Positions 36,932 through 49,353 are shown, counted from the stretch's first letter. The stretch: 64,000 nt of DNA from Pyxicephalus adspersus (GCF_032062135.1 NC_092859.1:34831482-34895481); one strand, 5' to 3'. Numbers and translations are program-made. The notes: generated by a model not told the origin, from the letters alone.

Positions 36932-36997
36932 AGAGAACCCCATAGCAACCTCTGGAGTAACCCTAGGGTTCCACCAAACCCTGGTTGAGAAACACTG
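36932..36997 (+). repeat. hAT-like element, 3' end fragment (copy 2)
   Basis: CAGAGAACCCCATAGCAACC, CCCTAGGGTTCCACC and CCCTGGTTGAGAAACACTG match the right third of the element at 10399-10677. The left portion is missing. Confidence 0.65.
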
Positions 36998-39752
36998 CTA
37001 CTTTGTATTGCCTTTCACTTTATCCCAGAAGCTATATTAACTTTTATATAGGAAGGTAGGGAGAAGTGGAAGACTTAGACCAGCACAGACGGTAAATAGA
37101 CACTGCTACAACAGAACTCCCAGAAGTCTTTGACGTGGAAGGAGGAAGCAGTCAGCGTGATTCTTCTGGAATCACATTTTCTAGAAAAATTAAAGGGACA
37201 TTGCAAATAAATAAAAATAATTTATAGACAGGAAAAACCTAACAAAAAATACTTTTATTTGCAATTTTTGAGTTAGTGACAGGGTCATCATTTTGGTCCT
37301 TATGATGTATGAGAACTGCTGTATTATATTAGTGTTATGGTCCCAATATAAATGACGTGTTATAGGACCCTTTATTGTTATTTTTGTGCCTTTAGAGGCC
37401 TTCCCATACTGTGTAACTCTGAGATGAAGAAGAACTGATACTTTCATTTAGAAGACACTAAGCAATTTTTTACATAAAAGTGTTGTTATTTTTCTCTTAT
37501 ATCCCCCTGTGAGTTATTATTTCAACCGTTTTGAATACATATAATGTAGAATTTACTCCTTGCGTATATTTTATGGTAATCCAGCTTTTCTGCAGCATTA
37601 GACAGTGGCAATTGATTCATCTAGGAGGCTGTCAATGTATAATTTCTTGCATGTAATTTTCTGTGAGTGAACTGGGAAAATTCCTCTTCTTTATTGTTGG
37701 GTCGTATTTCTTTCTCCGTCCTCCTCCGGTCCATCGGGATCATGCTGATAAGTAATTTGTTCTATTATAAACTTCAGATTTTAGCAACTGCTGTGGATTT
37801 ATGTCCTGTTCTCCATGGCAGCTGCAGGAGTGAGAGAAGAACAAATCTTATGGGAAATTTCATTAAAAAAACTGAAAGGCTGGTAAATGTTGTTGGCCAC
37901 AGAAACCAATGAGTTTATGGCTTTTATTGCATGTGTAAGAAAACAAAGTCATGGAGCCAAACAGTTTTGGACTAGGCCAAATCAATGATTACCATGTTTA
38001 AAGGTCCAGGCCTGTCACCAGGTTCAGGCTTCTGATAAACTGTGTTTTGTCTTGGCCTAACTTTCAAATTAGCTGATGTCTCCAAGCAGAAATGCCTTAG
38101 AGCACGAGTTTTAAATTTTTTTTTATGATTACAGACCCCCTGAATGAATTTCCTAATATGTCCCCATATTCGTTTCACCAAACTATTGAAAGCGTCATTT
38201 CCGATCCTATGAGGTGCCTGTTTAACTTTGAAATATGCCAATCTTGATTTTACTTTATATATAGATTGCTATGTACAGAACTGCTGACTGACAAGTATGT
38301 TAATATGCAAAAGAACCAGAAAATACCATTAATACCCAAGCTAGCTGCAACCTTTTGCTGAACATAAAACATTGACAATGTTATTCACATGGAATGTGAT
38401 CAATTTTAGTTGACTTCTCCCTTTTGATTTTAGGTTTAATAGCACAGAGTCCTGGTACAATGTAAGAACCATTGTTTGGTTGCTGTGCCTATATGTAAAC
38501 AGTTTTGCTAGCTGAAGGTTTATATTTCTGCACAAATTTGAAATCCGGAAGTCCCTGATATAGTGAACAGCAATGTCGTGGACCACGCCACTGTCCGCTC
38601 TTTCTTCTAAGCAGAGCCTGTTCCAGACCTTGGCCCAGTCAGTGGCTGGACAAAATAGAAGCACACTGATAAGGTTTCTCTTCCTGCTAGCATGGTTACA
38701 GTGTTAGACTGTTCAAACTGTAAAGTCTCCGTTGGTTTAAAGTGTTACTCTGTCTACTTCCAGTGCAAGTACTTCAGTGAAAGCATAAATGCTGCTTGTA
38801 TATTATAATACTTTTATTGATTTTTTTTTTTAATGGATATACAACTTAATTACAAATTTTTAATACCTGCATGAATCTCAAGTTTATGTGCAGGTTCCCT
38901 TTGAACATAGTATAATGTCTTGTACATTTTTCTTTCTTATAAACCTCTCCAGTGAACATAACACATGTACCTTAGTTGTCCGTAATCTTAAATAACCTCT
39001 GACCTTGTGATCCTAGCACCATGTTTTATAATACACATACCTCTGCTAACTATTGCAGATCCGATCAATCAATGCGGCAGCTTCACTGGGGATTTAGCAG
39101 CAAACAAATGTACACTGTATATTTTACAATTGATTTCTTTTCAGAATGTTGTAGAATCAATCTGTAACTCTTACCCATCTGTCCACCATGAAAAATGTAC
39201 CACGGTGGTAAAGTAACTGTTTTGAAAAGGTCAGGTGACACTCGAAACAAAGAGCTTAAATTTTTCTTACTTTACATTCATATAGCATGACTGCGGGGTA
39301 GGAGACAAATGACAGGTCAAGGCAGTGCATTAAAATGCAACTCTAGGGAAAAAAAAGATGTAAAATTAACTAGTGAATTGCTAATGCAATCTGGAAAAAA
39401 AGGTTTCTCCAGTGCTAAATTCCGGGAAGCTTCAGGCAAGTCCCCAGTGGTAGCTCAAACTTACCTTATCTCCACAAACATTGTATTATTCTAAGCTCCA
39501 GATTTACCCCATTCACTCTCCTATACTGCTTACTGGTCAGTTGACAATGGAGGAAGGAGTTTTTACAAGATTCCCTACACCCAGAAGTACCTAGTTGTTC
39601 TCTTCTTTCTCTGCAGTAGTATAAGCAGCTGTTTGGTCCAGGGTTTATGTCAAGCTGTTTCTTTGCCTTGTACAGGCAAACCTATATCAACCTATATATC
39701 ATGAAAATGCTGGTTGTATGGCTGGAATGCCTATTTTCTTTCTTAAATACTT
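36998..39752. other. Non-coding DNA, nothing recognised
   Basis: No exon was recognised. Around 37020-37150 a few phrases (GAAGTGGAAGACTTAGACC) resemble the repeat at 45955-46482, too weakly to claim a copy. Confidence 0.4.
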
Positions 39753-39833
39753 TGAGTCACCTACCCAGAACAAGTATGTGAATAGGGCCTTCTAATTATC
39801 CTTATTTACATACTTGTTCCAGGTCAGTAACTG
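39753..39833. repeat. Inverted repeat with ~30-bp arms
   Basis: CCCAGAACAAGTATGTGAA (left) is the near-complement of TTTACATACTTGTTCCAGG (right), with AGTCAC and GTAACT outside, around a loop of about 20 bases. It is likely a short MITE. Confidence 0.7.
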
Positions 39834-40750
39834 GGCAGCATGGTTCATTTTCTGTTCCTATTCAGATCTATAGATTAGTTCCTGTGACAGGCAAAATTAT
39901 TAGTTGCTGATGTATAAGTTTTTTTTTCTAGAACTGAAAAATAACTTTTCAATTCCTGTCATTACTATTAAAAAGTCTTTTTTTTTTACCAGTGTTACTT
40001 TCTTGTATGCACAGGACTGTCTGGTGGCTGAAGGTGATAGGTACAGTGCAATGCACAATTCTCATATGTAGCTGGGATGTATTGTTTAACCTGGACAACT
40101 TTAAACAAAATTAATATCATGTAATGCATTTGTATGTATGTTACCTAAACACTTTGCTTTTTATATTAATTTATGTTTCCATCTGACCTCATACAGAGTA
40201 CTTTGAAGTCCTGGAGCTTGTGTTCTCCCAACTCCACGTCTTACTTGAAGCAATCGAAACATATTAAACATTACAATTTCCCAGTAATATCCTGTAAATG
40301 ATTTTCAGCCTTTTACTCCATCGGCAAGTTTACTTTATTGACTTCAGAAATGTACTTGCCGGCTAATTTGTCTCATTTTCTATTGGCTGCCTGGCTGAAA
40401 TATTACAAGCGACTAAGTTGGACTTTAATATGTTGGCTTTAATCTTTGCCAGGTTCGGAGAAGCATTCATAGCTATCAGCTGTCTCTGTTTTTCGAGCTA
40501 TGATACCACTTTGGACCAAAGAATTCTCCTTTCTCCACTAACATTTAAAATATACTACGGATCCTGCTGTTTAGACATTTTGTTTTTCCAGTGTGCTCCA
40601 AAAGTATAAAAAAAAGTTTTTTTTCTTTCTTTTTCTTTTTTTGCTGTTCTTAATGTAAAATTAATAATTCCTAAAGATCACAGAAATAAACACAGGTCTC
40701 TGGGAGTTTGTTGATAGGCATACACTTTGGCCAGTATTTATAAAATAGGG
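39834..40750. other. Non-coding DNA, nothing recognised
   Basis: No exon was recognised. The stretch 40190-40610 is repeat-free and balanced; no function is indicated. Confidence 0.4.
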
Positions 40751-40856
40751 AATCTGACATTCCCTCAAACATTCCCTGGTGGGAATCAATTACTGCGATT
40801 AAAATACATGTACCTGAAAGATTCCCACCAGGGAATGTTTGAGGGAATGCCAGATT
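40751..40856. mobile_element. Foldback element: 37-bp arms, 36 of 37 pairing
   Basis: The left arm (40751-40787) and the right arm (40820-40856) are reverse complements except for one base. Each contains CATTCCCTCAAACATTCCC or its complement. The loop is 32 bases. The near-perfect match suggests recent insertion or ongoing conversion. Flanking TTTATAAAATAGGG and ATAAATAAAGCCC are typical outer ends. Confidence 0.85.
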
Positions 40857-41499
40857 GATGATAAATAAAGCCCTTTGTGATTTTATTTACCATTATTGCA
40901 ATCTGTTTAACATTGTGATCGACTAAGTATTCAAATTAGCATTCACTTGTTCAGTAATTGATTTGAATTATTGTCTGTCTTGCCAATTTTATGTAATTGA
41001 AATATCAATTGCAAAACCGAAACTGGTTTCAATTTCAGAACAATGATTGCTAAAATATTGATCAAAAATATGAATTGTTTTGATCGAATGGTAATTTATC
41101 AATGTTTTTGTTTAACTGATCACCTAATCCAAGGCTGCTTCATCCCTTGAGGGCCACATATAGGTCAGGATTGCCTACTCTTTACAGTAGACAGTAAATA
41201 AAAATGTGCCTTTAGATCTTGACCATGTGGGTGGACAGCCATCATTGAAAATATTGAATAGTGTGTGGTTGGCTTTATAAACACCTGCTGGTGGTTCACA
41301 TTGTATGGCTGGCAAATTGACAAGATTGACAAAAGCTGTAAACTATAAAAATCAACGACTCCTTAATTCTAGATGCAGGGATAAATACTTTAATGTACAT
41401 ATTTGGGCATGGGTTCATAAAACAAACTAAAAATTCAGAAGATTCTAATGCATAGAGGTGTGCAGAGTGAATGTGATAGGGAGGAGAATAACAAGAAGC

Positions 41500-41665
41500 C
41501 AATTAGTTGTGCTGCAGTGTTTATGTCCTAACAAGGATTGATGTGAAAAGCAAAAGGACAAAGAGTTATCAGCCAGCTGTTTCTCCTTTTGCGTTCCATT
41601 CCCAGGCTGTAGGAGGGATAAGACCTGTAAGTTCTTCCAAACTGTAGCAGATAATATTCTTTTTA
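41500..41665 (+). repeat. GTAAGT/CCAAT repeat family copy
   Basis: CAGCTGTTTCTCCTTTTGCG, CCCAGGCTGTAGGAGGGATA and AGACCTGTAAGTTCTT match the order in the copy at 47655-47865. The 5' part is diverged. Confidence 0.6.
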
Positions 41666-43545
41666 TTTCTATTTGGTATGTGTCAGTGACTACACAACTA
41701 TGGAAGTCTGTGGATCAACAAGACAGCCTGACAACTAACAATATCAGACTTGAAGTTCATCAGTGGCAGATTACACTTTTCCTTAGTACACTTTTCATCC
41801 AAGATTAATACTGGCATTCTATTATGCCAGCACATATATACCCATTTTACTCATATACCCATATAAAGGGACCTCCGGTCATCAGAAGAGCATCAACTTG
41901 TGAAAAGTAGGACGTGACCACAGAACTGAGGATAGGACAGTGTAGACAGATGCAGACTTTTCAGTAACAGGGGAAAATGCTGTCAGTCAGGATACCGTTG
42001 TTTCCCTGTAAAAGAGAGCTGAGCTGAAGATGTCTAAAGGTCACATAAATGTGAACACTTCTAGAATACAAGCATGAATGCTTATGTGCCTGTTGGGCAT
42101 AGGAAAGATTTCCGGTAGACTGGCCGCTTACTAAGATTCAGCTGCTGTCCAGTGGAAAGACCTTGTTTTTTTAGCACTTAATTTAAATATTTAATTGATT
42201 CAGATCTTTTTAAGCACATTTCAATGTGTTGGAGGAGTGTGTTTTAGCATTTGATTTCCATGTATCAAACTGTTTAGTCTTCTTTTAAATGTTCCCCTAC
42301 CACAATACTTTTCACCACTCCTAAATTCCATGTGCATTCAGCACAGTGCCCATCCATTCCTATGACTGGAGCCAAGCCACTTTGTATAGCTGAGGGCATG
42401 AGTATAGACCTTCCATCTAAATGAAGTAGAATTAAATGGACCCCACATGGCCAGCTAAGAGAAACCTGGGTTTAAGACATGTATATTGAAAACGTGTTAC
42501 AGTGTAGGCCAGTGGGTTTGAAAGAAACTTAGGTGAGCTTTATTCTATCAGTGTGAGGGAGAAACAAACCATTTTATAGTGTTCCTGCTGGTACAACCCA
42601 AGGCAACAAGACAGGATTGCTGACCACTTAGTTTTACAAGTATTTAACAGATTTCAGGTCAAAATATTTAGAAAAAAATCACATACAATTTCATCGACAT
42701 TTGCTGGGCTTGCAAATTAGAATTATACGTTACTGATTTTATAATAATTGTTCCTCAAAGCAGCCAGTTGTCCTAACTTGAAGTCTCATAGCCATCAGTA
42801 AATAATTAAGACAAATTTGTGATTGTCCATCCAAAAGCTCATTTAGTGGCTGTTCTTCTAACTCTTCCAAAAAGAAGCAGAAACAAAGAAAAGAATTGTG
42901 TGTTAAACAGTTCTGCAGCTGTAAAATTGTCTTGCGGTCTTGTGGTGGAGGAGTGCAAAGTTGTATTTTACCTGTCTCCAAATGATCTTTTAGATGTATG
43001 AACCATAATGATGGAGCAGCAAGACACCACTTTCAAATGGCGTGCCATGAAATTTAAACCTTTCTGATTATAACCTTTACAGTAGTAAATTGGAAGTTTT
43101 ATGAAAATCATAATTCTTCTTAAGTGTTTGGGATTATGCAAGGTCTTGAGTGGAGAAAAAGAAAGATTTTGACTCTTTAATGGCAGTGTTTTATTACTAG
43201 TTTATTTCAAACCATACATAACTTGGTAATATTTATTTGTCTTTAATTTGCAGAATGTTTAGGATCAAGTTCAGCACTCAATGTTCCTCATGTTAACTAG
43301 AAGTATTTTTCTCAAAGTTGTTCTTTAAATTAGACATTTACAAATAATATTTATAGGAATTAAAATCTAAAGTTGGCCATGCATATAAGAACTTACTGGC
43401 AATTGCAACCACTTATAATACATATGAGATTAAATGTAATTGCTTGAGACAATCTACTACCTGTAGAGTGTTTAGTTTTAGTCTGAGCTGGAGGGAGACA
43501 CTGTGTTCCTTAACTATAACAAAAAAAATGCCTTTATGTTTATTT

Positions 43546-43584
43546 ATATTATTATTATTAATATTATTATTATTATTATTATTA
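43546..43584 (+). repeat. (ATT)n microsatellite
   Basis: About 39 bases of ATT units with one interruption. Confidence 0.95.
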
Positions 43585-43643
43585 AGGACAAATCAATTGA
43601 TAGGCATTACAGCTCCAATAAATGTATTTGTGTGTATTTAAAT

Positions 43644-43669
43644 GTTTGCCTGGAGTTTAGCTTTAAGGA
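43644..43669 (+). repeat. Solo terminal repeat of the TTTGCCTGGAG family
   Basis: TTTGCCTGGAGTTTAGCTTT is the same end as at 51837-51858, but no partner end was found nearby. Confidence 0.55.
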
Positions 43670-44414
43670 ATGAAAAAGCCAGAAATAGACCTTTCTGTAT
43701 TTATTTTTGTTTTTATTAACGTTTTTTACCATTATATATTTAATCTGCCCAGCATGCATTTTAAATGTGTAAATATCCTTTTTTCTGGTTTAACCACATC
43801 AATATCCAGCAACATCTAATAGAAAATTACCAGCTTTCACACTCTGCATGCAGGATTAAGTATAATGGTTCATAGAACCTCCTGGGATTTACCCACTATA
43901 AATGAGACCAGAGTATATTAGTGTGGGGCTGGGCTCATGGCCAACACTACAGGTCCAGGCAGTTCAAATTAACCTCCACCATCCTAGAAAAATAGCAGAT
44001 CTATTAAATAACATATGCACAAATCATAAATGCTTGCTGATCAATACCAGCCAATCAAATATTTGCTTTTATTAACTACCAGAACGGTTTCTCATACTTA
44101 TTTAATTATGTGTCCTTTGCAAGGCTAGGTTTTTACTTTGTACATGTCCAAACAAATTAAAAGAAATTAGTAAAACCTTTTTGGAAAGAACAAAGGCACT
44201 TTTCTGATGGGAAACATTATTTTGTACTTACATTAATATATACATAATTATTGGTTTAGTAGTAATAGTGTGCTTAATTAATAGATATAAAGGTTATTTA
44301 ACTGAACTGCAGCCGGATATAACAGCACAAATTAATGCAATTGTGCAGTCATTAAAAAAATATTATTTCATTTTTAAGTCTAGTTGGTGTAAGTAACTGA
44401 ATCTGTTTTTATAT

Positions 44415-44540
44415 CAGCCCATGTAATACCCCACACAGCAGCGCCCCGGCTGGAGGAGGAAGGGGTAACATAGGAGCAAATCAGACACTGTTGTATTCTG
44501 TGTTCTGAAAGGATATACACTGGCAGGAGGTGAGTATATT
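44415..44540 (+). repeat. GTAAGT/CCAAT repeat family, partial copy
   Basis: CCCCACACAGCAGCGCCCCG, GGAGGAGGAAGGGG and CATAGGAGCAAATCAGAC correspond to the 5' half of the copies at 2985 and 47655. Confidence 0.5.
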
Positions 44541-44866
44541 ATATTAGTACCAATATTGTACCTATATTGTGCACAAATGACAAATCACTTAGACATCACT
44601 TAGCAATTCCTTTTTATGCTCAGCTTTTCCATTTATTGTAATTGACAAAATTAATTGATATTATTTGGAACATATTTTTACCAAATTGACCTAACAGTCC
44701 CTACAGTGGAGAAAAAACAATAAATCAAAACAGTGACCCAAAACAGGAGTGATGTGTGTTCACAAAGTAAATGTTCACTTATCTTGGTAAATGAGTTCAA
44801 TTAAAGGAAACATTCCAAAGATCCAATCATGTGCAAAGGTTTTGATGATGATTGAAGTCAGTGCAG

Positions 44867-44982
<116 letters not shown>

Positions 44983-45135
44983 CTATTTATCAAATTTTCA
45001 TCTATCTTCTGATAAAGATTAATGATATCTGTCTGTCCATCTAACCTTTATCGATCATCTGTCCACCTATCTATCCTTTACCTTTGTTCACATAGTAAAT
45101 ATATATATTGAGATGCACTTAGCCATACATACAGC

Positions 45136-45142
<7 letters not shown>

Positions 45143-45173
<31 letters not shown>
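45143..45173 (+). repeat. (TA)n microsatellite
   Basis: Thirty-one bases of alternating T and A, followed by a looser TATG/TAAATATATATG tract to about 45193. Confidence 0.95.
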
Positions 45174-45180
<7 letters not shown>

Positions 45181-45954
45181 AATATATATGTGCACATCAG
45201 CTGAGTGGCCTGCTGCAGATACAAAGTAGCCCTGTTATTAGGGTCATTTTTTAGATGGAGTTATTTTGTCATAACATTTTTTACATCAGGAGCTCTACAC
45301 ACAGCAGAGCAGCTTTCTGACCCTGCTAGCATCAGACATATAGTAATGGCAAATTAAATCAGCGGTCACATGCCCCCTGACATGAGCGTAATTATGATAG
45401 ATATCGCTGTGAACGCATATGACCTGAGCCCCGTATAATTCCGCCTGGTGGTGCAGCCATTGTCCGGACCCCAGTGAGTGCAGCCCACAGCTGAAGATGA
45501 AAAAACATAAACACCTTGCTATAATTACATACATTAAGTCTCTTTAAAAGCCGGTATTATTACCAGTCTGTGCACAGGGACACCGCTGGGGAAAGAGCCG
45601 GCTACTAGGGGCATGCATTATGGAAACAGTGCAGGAATATTTTTTTCTCTTTTTTGGTTTTGTAAATATTTATTAGCCACAAAAAAAGAACTCAATACAA
45701 CTCAAAAGAAATTAGTTTGAATTATAGGATTTGGTGTTGATGTTTAAATAGTTTTATTTACTGTAAAATCCAATACTAGCTTGAATTGCAGGCCTGGCTC
45801 ACCCTATATTAGATTGTATTTCCTGAAGAGATCCTAGCACTAGACCATTAAGTTCAACAACATCTTCTAATAGTATAAAATCTGCATCTAACATATTTTA
45901 AGTATAATGTTTACCCATAAAAGCCTCCCTTGTGTAGCCAAACAAAATACCTGG

Positions 45955-46482
45955 GAGTGCTGCTGGTTTCCGCCATCTTGGATGTAATGTCAGAAGGAGT
46001 TCAGTGGGAGCTAAAGGGCTTCTAAATTAGTGACAAGTGGTAGGAATTCCCTCTATAAAGTTGTGGTTAGAATATCATCTTTATAGACAACTAAAACATC
46101 TTTGGGGTCATATAGCCGGCTCTACCAGGTGGTGTTGGCACCAGAACTATGCAGGTAATATCAAATGGAAAGTCAATCAGCCACAGTTCTAGGAACCCCT
46201 AACATCCTCTGATGGAACCCTGGTTAGGAATGGCAGCTCCATAGTGTTCTTCTGCAATCTGGGCACTCCCAACAGAGGAGAGGGGTATGAAGTGGAAGTT
46301 GGAGGGGGGCTGAGCTAGACCATGGATCCATGGAGTAGTTACAAGATCTAGCATGTTCAAAAGCACATTATAAGCACATAAAAAACATTTATGGAAAAGA
46401 AAAACACTACAACCATTTACACTACTTGATTGTTATGTGCTTTTACCTGCATATTTTTCAGTTGTTGACAGGGCCTCTTTAA
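45955..46482 (+). repeat. Dispersed repeat, copy 2 (GCCATCTTGGAT family), carrying a hAT-like fragment
   Basis: CCGCCATCTTGGATGTAATG opens it and GTGCTTTTACCTGCATATTT with CAGGGCCTCTTTAATC closes it, parallel to the copy at 16975-17360. Bases 46188-46225 (AGGAACCCCTAACATCCTCT, then GGAACCCTGGTTAGGAATG) match the 3' end of the hAT-like repeat. Confidence 0.55.
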
Positions 46483-47654
46483 TCAAACACAGTCACCTGG
46501 CAAAGGGACAGTGTCTATGTGACTTATACCCTGAATCACTTTATATTCAGCCCTCCATTGATCCTAGTATGATGCAGACAACACTGTTCATTCTATAGAG
46601 TGGAGAGGGGAGGGAGAAGCAGGAGACACTCCGCTGCGTCCTCTCCATTTGCACACAGCAGCAGTTGTTCCTGGTTTTTGATCTGGAACAAGATTCTGTA
46701 GGAATATTTATAGACATCTTTCAGGTTATAAAAATGAGGGGTGACAATTTTGATTTATGTGCAATGCGCAAAGCAAAAGCAAAGCCTCCCGTCTTCCTAT
46801 TTTGTCAGGTTCCTTCTGGTCACATTCATAATTATACAGATGACCACTAGATGGAGTATTATTATCTGTATATGACATATTGGAATCTAAATATGGAACA
46901 GCAAACTCACAAACATGAGAGCGCAGGCTCCCTGACCCAGGTGATTGACATGGAAACTTAAGTGGGAAGGGGTGCAACAAAACAAGTTATTCTTGAATAA
47001 AAGAAGTCAGTTTAGACCCCAGACCTTGTGGTACAGTACCAATTTTCCCATTCTGGGTGTGTGATTTGTGTTGCCTATATTTGCACCACACTACATTACA
47101 GGATGTGCAGTATTGTGTACATAAATTGTTTGCTCTTTATAAAACCATAGCTGTGTGTTACGTTATGTGATTCTTGGTGTACACTGATACTTTTTCAGCC
47201 TTGTATTGCAGTTTTTGCTACTTGCATTCATTTTGCTGGTGTGCCTATTATTACCATGGATATTTCTGACAATACAATGTCACTGTCCCTTAGTTGTGCT
47301 TCGGTCACCCTGCCACATACTTTCCTAATGGAGACTATGGGCAGCTGTGCTGATGGACATTGTGGAGGCATATTTAACTGTTGTCACTATTACAATCTGA
47401 GAAATATCTTGTATCTAAGTGGCTGCGAAAAGATGTAGGGGATCAGCAGCACTGAAAACGGTATATTTCCTATATAACAAATAGTTATATACAACACTAG
47501 CAAAATCCATGTTAATCCATTAGCTTGTACATCTACTTTAAATCTGGTAAGCAGATAAAAAAGTAATGCACATTTGTATTTATTAATTTATAATGAAATG
47601 TATTTATATTGCATGCTGTGTAGGTCCGTGATTTGGACTTGGATTTATCCTTCT
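46483..47654. other. Non-coding DNA, nothing recognised
   Basis: No exon or transposon end was recognised. Confidence 0.45.
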
Positions 47655-47875
47655 GAAATCCTCTGTACAGCAGAGCTCAGGCAGGGAGACGCAGCACAGG
47701 GAGCCAATCAGTTATACAACAAGGAGCACGCTGATAAGAACAGAGAGCAGATAAATGAGCCCATCCATTTGCTGCTTCTCCTTCACTGTCCAATCACAGA
47801 CAGGGGGAGGGATAAGACCTGTAAGTGTTACCTAACTGCAGCAAAGAAAAATCAGGTCTTCTGCTTTCCCTGACG
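47655..47875 (+). repeat. GTAAGT/CCAAT repeat family, most complete + copy
   Basis: The order of modules is CTCTGTACAGCAGAGCTCAG, GGGAGCCAATCAGTTATAC, GAGCACGCTGATAAGAACAG, TGCTGCTTCTCCTTCACTG, GGGGGAGGGATAAGACCTG followed by TAAGTGTTACC, then CTGCAGCAAAGAAAAATCAG. The same modules in reverse occur at 51551-51857 and 52985-53160. Confidence 0.7.
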
Positions 47876-47999
47876 CGACTGTGATGCACTTAGCTGTAAC
47901 TGTTGCGTATTTTTTATAGCTTCTAGTCCCAACAAAAGTTAATTATTTCATATATCCCCAACAAGTACAAAGTGATTCCAACACAAAGCTGGGGCAGAC

Positions 48000-48479
48000 T
48001 AGTGTGGCAGAAAGCACAAAACAATCGCTATGTGCACATGTCCTAAACGCATGGAAATGCACAGAGTGGGAATGAATTTGCACGCTTTCAAAAGCTGCGC
48101 GCATTCCTTCAGCTTTAATTTGCCTTTTCCAAATAGTTCTGTGAAAATGACTTCATGCTTCTGTAATTGTGAATCCGGCAGATGAAGGTGCAGACTGTCC
48201 CCCATCCCAGTCAATGCAAATTCTCCATCTGCATAAAGTTACAGAGATGGGAGAGAGAAGAGGGTTCAAATGTCTCTGTAATGGCAGCTGATAAATATTC
48301 ATCCCCAGCATCTTTCATCTATATAATATTTTGAAGGGATTTCATTCAGTCCCCTTTGCTTTATTTTTTCAGAGCAGCCCCTGACATTTAAGAGATTCTC
48401 TTTTGTGCACTTGTATAGTCAAAGTTAAATGAATAAGCCTTTTAAAGATATTATGTCATGTAGGTTGAGCCTGGAAGAC
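48000..48479. other. Repeat-free stretch upstream of candidate promoter
   Basis: No coding exon was recognised. Composition is balanced and no repeats were found, so regulatory conservation is possible but unproven. Confidence 0.3.
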
Positions 48480-49020
48480 GGTTCAGTCTCTATTGGCTAA
48501 TTGGGAGGCAGGAGGGGAGGGCTTGACAGACTAAGCTGTATTACTTGAGCGCTGGCTCAGGGATTTTCTGTGGGTTTGCCCACTAGTGCAGCAGCTGCTG
48601 ATGGTGCTCAGCAGCCAAACACAGACCCAACAGCAGAGAGAACTGAAAACGGGGACTGGGGAGGACTGACAAGCTCCCACTGTGAATCCTTAGCCTTGTA
48701 AAGTCTCCTAGGTGACCCTAGAAGCTTTTTCCACCAATATCTCACCAATGTAGCATCCTTTTAAGGGTCTCAAACATTTTTTGTTACATTGTTGCAAGTC
48801 TGGAACACAAAATTCAATCCATTTTTTCTCAAAAAATTAAACTTGATGAATGGCATTATCTTAAGTTGGGCTTTTGTCTCTGTCAACCCCCTCCCTCTGG
48901 GACTCTTGGAGGGTGTCCGGTTTGTGAATAGGGATCTGGCTATTAGCTGCTTTTCCACATTGTGCCGGATTTAATGCTGAGACATGCTAAACAATAGCCT
49001 GGGAAAGGGACAAGCGAAGG
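48480..49020 (+). promoter_or_regulatory. Candidate alternative tspan9 promoter region
   Basis: Two inverted CCAAT boxes (ATTGG at 48492 and 48500) are followed at 48511 by a GGAGGGGAGGG run that resembles an Sp1-type site. The next 500 bases are less AT-rich than most of the window and hold no repeat I recognise. The location, just upstream of the first coding exon and its in-frame open stretch, suits an internal promoter. No TATA box was seen and transcription is inferred only from motifs and position. Confidence 0.3.
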
Positions 49021-49023
49021 ACT

Positions 49024-49284
49024 ATGGAAAAATCCAGTAGTGAGGACTCTTCCATACATCGAAGTCCATCTGTGGATAGCAGGGATTCGGCAAAACCGTC
49101 TACCTCAAGTAGGGACTTTGGTCGAGGATTCACAGCTGGGGCTTTTTTTGGCACTTCGGGATCTCGTACGCAGAGTCATGCCGGCGTGAAAAGGGACAAG
49201 TACAGCGCTCCTAAAGGTGGCAAATATGTTGTGTTTTACCTGGATCTATCGTTTGTTTTTCTTCTAGAATTCAAAAAGTGCAAC
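49024..49284 (+). other. 87-codon open frame in frame with tspan9 ATG; possible alternative N-terminus or first exon
   Basis: An ATG at 49024 (A at -3, G at +4) opens 87 codons that run without a stop into the tspan9 ATG. An in-frame TAA at 48988 lies upstream. The predicted residues are polar and rich in serine, arginine and aspartate (MEKSSSEDSSIHRSPSVDS at the start), then glycine-rich. The last 20 or so residues before the tspan9 Met come from the pyrimidine tract and look like intron read as protein. The stretch 49060-49210 carries about ten CpGs, denser than its surroundings. It could be an alternative promoter's first exon retained into the coding exon, a separate short coding exon, or a chance frame. 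No good donor is visible; AAAG/GTGGCA near 49215 is weak. I recognise no domain. Confidence 0.35.
49251..49267 (+). promoter_or_regulatory. Splice acceptor of the tspan9 coding exon
   Basis: A pyrimidine-rich run (TTTGTTTTTCTTCTAG) ends in AG at 49266-49267, seventeen bases before the tspan9 start codon. It predicts an exon beginning at 49268 with a 17-base 5' untranslated stretch before the ATG. Confidence 0.8.
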
Positions 49285-49347
49285 ATGGCTCGTGGCTGCC
49301 TCTGTTGTTTGAAATACATGATGTTCCTCTTTAACTTGATATTTTGG
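49285..49347 (+). CDS. tspan9: tspan9 first coding exon (tetraspanin-9 N-terminus)
   Basis: This exon encodes the first 21 residues of a tetraspanin, beginning MARGCLCCLKY and ending in NLIFW. The residues match the N-terminus I know for vertebrate TSPAN9; the TSPAN4 paralogue differs (it lacks the C-x-C-C cluster). Cysteines 5, 7 and 8 lie in the short cytosolic tail next to the first membrane segment, where tetraspanins are usually palmitoylated, and residues from about 13 start transmembrane helix 1. TSPAN9 is a plasma-membrane scaffold of about 239 residues that organises tetraspanin-enriched microdomains. The ATG has a strong context (A at -3, G at +4). The exon stops after a whole codon (TGG) at a consensus donor, GTAAGT at 49348, and is preceded by a pyrimidine tract and AG at 49266-49267, giving an 80-base exon. 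The next coding exon is absent from the window, so this entry is partial. An upstream in-frame reading frame is described separately. Confidence 0.93.
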
Positions 49348-49353
49348 GTAAGT
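49348..49353 (+). promoter_or_regulatory. Splice donor after the tspan9 coding exon
   Basis: GTAAGT directly follows codon 21 (TGG), in phase 0. The position matches the exon boundary expected for TSPAN9, after the NLIFW residues. Open reading continues into the intron for only about ten codons. Confidence 0.9.
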
